Source of the DNA: JANXZS01 sp963797255
Lineage (GTDB): Bacteria > Acidobacteriota > Terriglobia > Terriglobales > Acidobacteriaceae
NCBI GenBank assembly: GCA_963797255.1
Contig: CAWCOV010000018.1
Location: forward strand, 1-64,000
Direction of reading: 5' to 3'
DNA: 64,000 nucleotides
The notes beneath the pieces were generated by a model. That model was not told the origin of the DNA. It worked only from the letters and a program-made list of their open reading frames with translations, and did not search any database. This document shows, piece after piece, positions 63,339 to 64,000 of the stretch. Positions within the stretch are counted from its first letter, which is position 1; every line of letters starts with the position of its first letter. Made by a program: the position numbers and the translations under genes.

Positions 63339-64000
63339 ATGTCGTCAGAAGGTATCCACGGGCAACTATCGCAGCTTGAGTGCATCGCTGATTACGCCTG
63401 CGAAATTGGCGAAAACCCTCTGTGGCACCCGCTCGAAAAACGTTTGTACTGGTGCGATATTCCCCGTGGCCGCATCTTCCGCTTTGATCCGTCCTCCGGA
63501 AATCACGAGCTATGCTACGAAGGAAGACCTGTCGGCGGTTTCACCTTTCAGACCGATGGCTCGTTACTCCTGTTCATGAATAGGGGAACAGTTGCAATAT
63601 GGAGCGACGGAAACCTCACGGAGATCCTGTCCGAGATCGAAGAAGAAAAAGCCTCCCGATTTAATGACGTAATCGCGGACCCCATGGGCCGGGTGTTTTG
63701 CGGAACCATGTCGAGCAGCGCGGGCAAGGGAAGGCTCTACCGCATGGACCTGGACGGCACAATCCGCGTAATCCTTGATGGCATCGGCTGCTCCAACGGC
63801 ATGGCCTTCACTCATGATCAAAAGGGCTTCTACTATACCGATTCCTTCGCCCACGAAATTTACCTTTTCGACTACCGAGCAGAGGACGGTCGAATTTCGA
63901 ACCAGCGCATCTTTGCCTGTTTCGATGAATCAGACGGGCTTCCAGATGGAGCGACGCTGGATGCCGATGGTCATCTCTGGTCTGCATTGTGGGACGGATC
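63339..64000 (+). CDS. SMP-30/gluconolactonase/regucalcin-family protein (partial, runs off the window)
   Basis: An open frame of 220 codons to the window edge, starting MSSEGIHGQLSQLECIADY with AGGAG 7-8 nt upstream. It is the N-terminal two-thirds of a six-bladed SMP-30 propeller hydrolysing sugar lactones. Divalent-metal ligands are in place: Glu in EIGENPLWHP, Asn in SRFNDVIADP, Asn in CSNGMAFT, and Asp in GLPDGATLDADGHLW. No signal peptide, so it should act in the cytoplasm on lactones formed from the sugars released by the neighbouring enzymes. Confidence 0.93.
   Translation, partial: MSSEGIHGQLSQLECIADYACEIGENPLWHPLEKRLYWCDIPRGRIFRFDPSSGNHELCYEGRPVGGFTFQTDGSLLLFMNRGTVAIWSDGNLTEILSEIEEEKASRFNDVIADPMGRVFCGTMSSSAGKGRLYRMDLDGTIRVILDGIGCSNGMAFTHDQKGFYYTDSFAHEIYLFDYRAEDGRISNQRIFACFDESDGLPDGATLDADGHLWSALWDG

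Noticed and set aside
1..64000. CRISPR arrays, transposase genes, rRNA or complete tRNA genes
   Set aside because: Looked for short regularly spaced direct repeats, DDE/serine transposase motifs, conserved rRNA strings and complete cloverleafs; found none. The only periodic repeat is inside the giant protein gene.

Overview
The window looks like a chromosomal segment of a soil Acidobacteriota, probably class Terriglobia. The inference rests on content: two large orphan macrolide-exporter-like permeases of the acidobacterial duplicated type (one with its own PadR regulator), very large secreted Ig/MBG-repeat and PQQ-propeller proteins, many Tat- or Sec-exported glycoside hydrolases, and moderately high GC. 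No rRNA, complete tRNA, CRISPR array or intact mobile element was seen.

Layout. 0-14.3 kb: the tail of an unknown gene, two exported c-type cytochromes, a soluble multi-PAS/GAF histidine kinase, a GNAT/FemAB-like acyltransferase, a gamma-glutamyltransferase, a secreted Ig/propeller protein and small hypotheticals. This part also carries decay products: a tyrosine-recombinase C-terminal scrap (about 2.0 kb), a 5' half of a tRNA-Gly cut at the anticodon loop (13.7 kb) and, just beside it, a frameshifted recombinase N-terminus (13.9 kb). 14.3-28.5 kb: a GH9 cellulase-like enzyme with a good terminator, a membrane-anchored AAA ATPase next to a hybrid histidine kinase, a Tat-exported GH99-like/WbsX protein, then a catabolic cluster (CoA-transferase, cupin, two-subunit molybdenum hydroxylase) and a DHA2 drug-efflux transporter. 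A further decayed fragment sharing sequence with the 13.9-kb remnant lies at 21.9-22.1 kb.

28.8-38.5 kb is a signalling and stress block: an orphan duplicated permease, a tightly coupled four-gene operon (ECF sigma factor, zinc-finger anti-sigma factor, two exported HEAT-repeat proteins), then a PadR regulator with a promoter-embedded inverted repeat and a second orphan permease 10 bp downstream.

38.8-64 kb is a carbohydrate-use region: GH27 alpha-galactosidase, a Gfo/Idh/MocA oxidoreductase plus PmoA-like pair, an acetylxylan-esterase-like hydrolase, a 1555-residue beta-helix/MBG-repeat protein, GH92 mannosidase, a GH2 beta-galactosidase broken by one base, an exported beta-propeller, a sugar-acid type MFS transporter, a GH106-like rhamnosidase, a Dabb protein and the start of an SMP-30/gluconolactonase. 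Together these suggest scavenging of branched plant or microbial heteropolysaccharides (galactose, mannose, rhamnose side chains).

The observations most worth follow-up are the tRNA half flanked by a 9-bp inverted repeat beside the recombinase remnant, the sigma/anti-sigma/HEAT/HEAT operon, the long hairpin next to a second tRNA-like half at 44.9-45.0 kb, the single-base frameshift in the GH2 gene, and the odd C-terminal module of the giant repeat protein.
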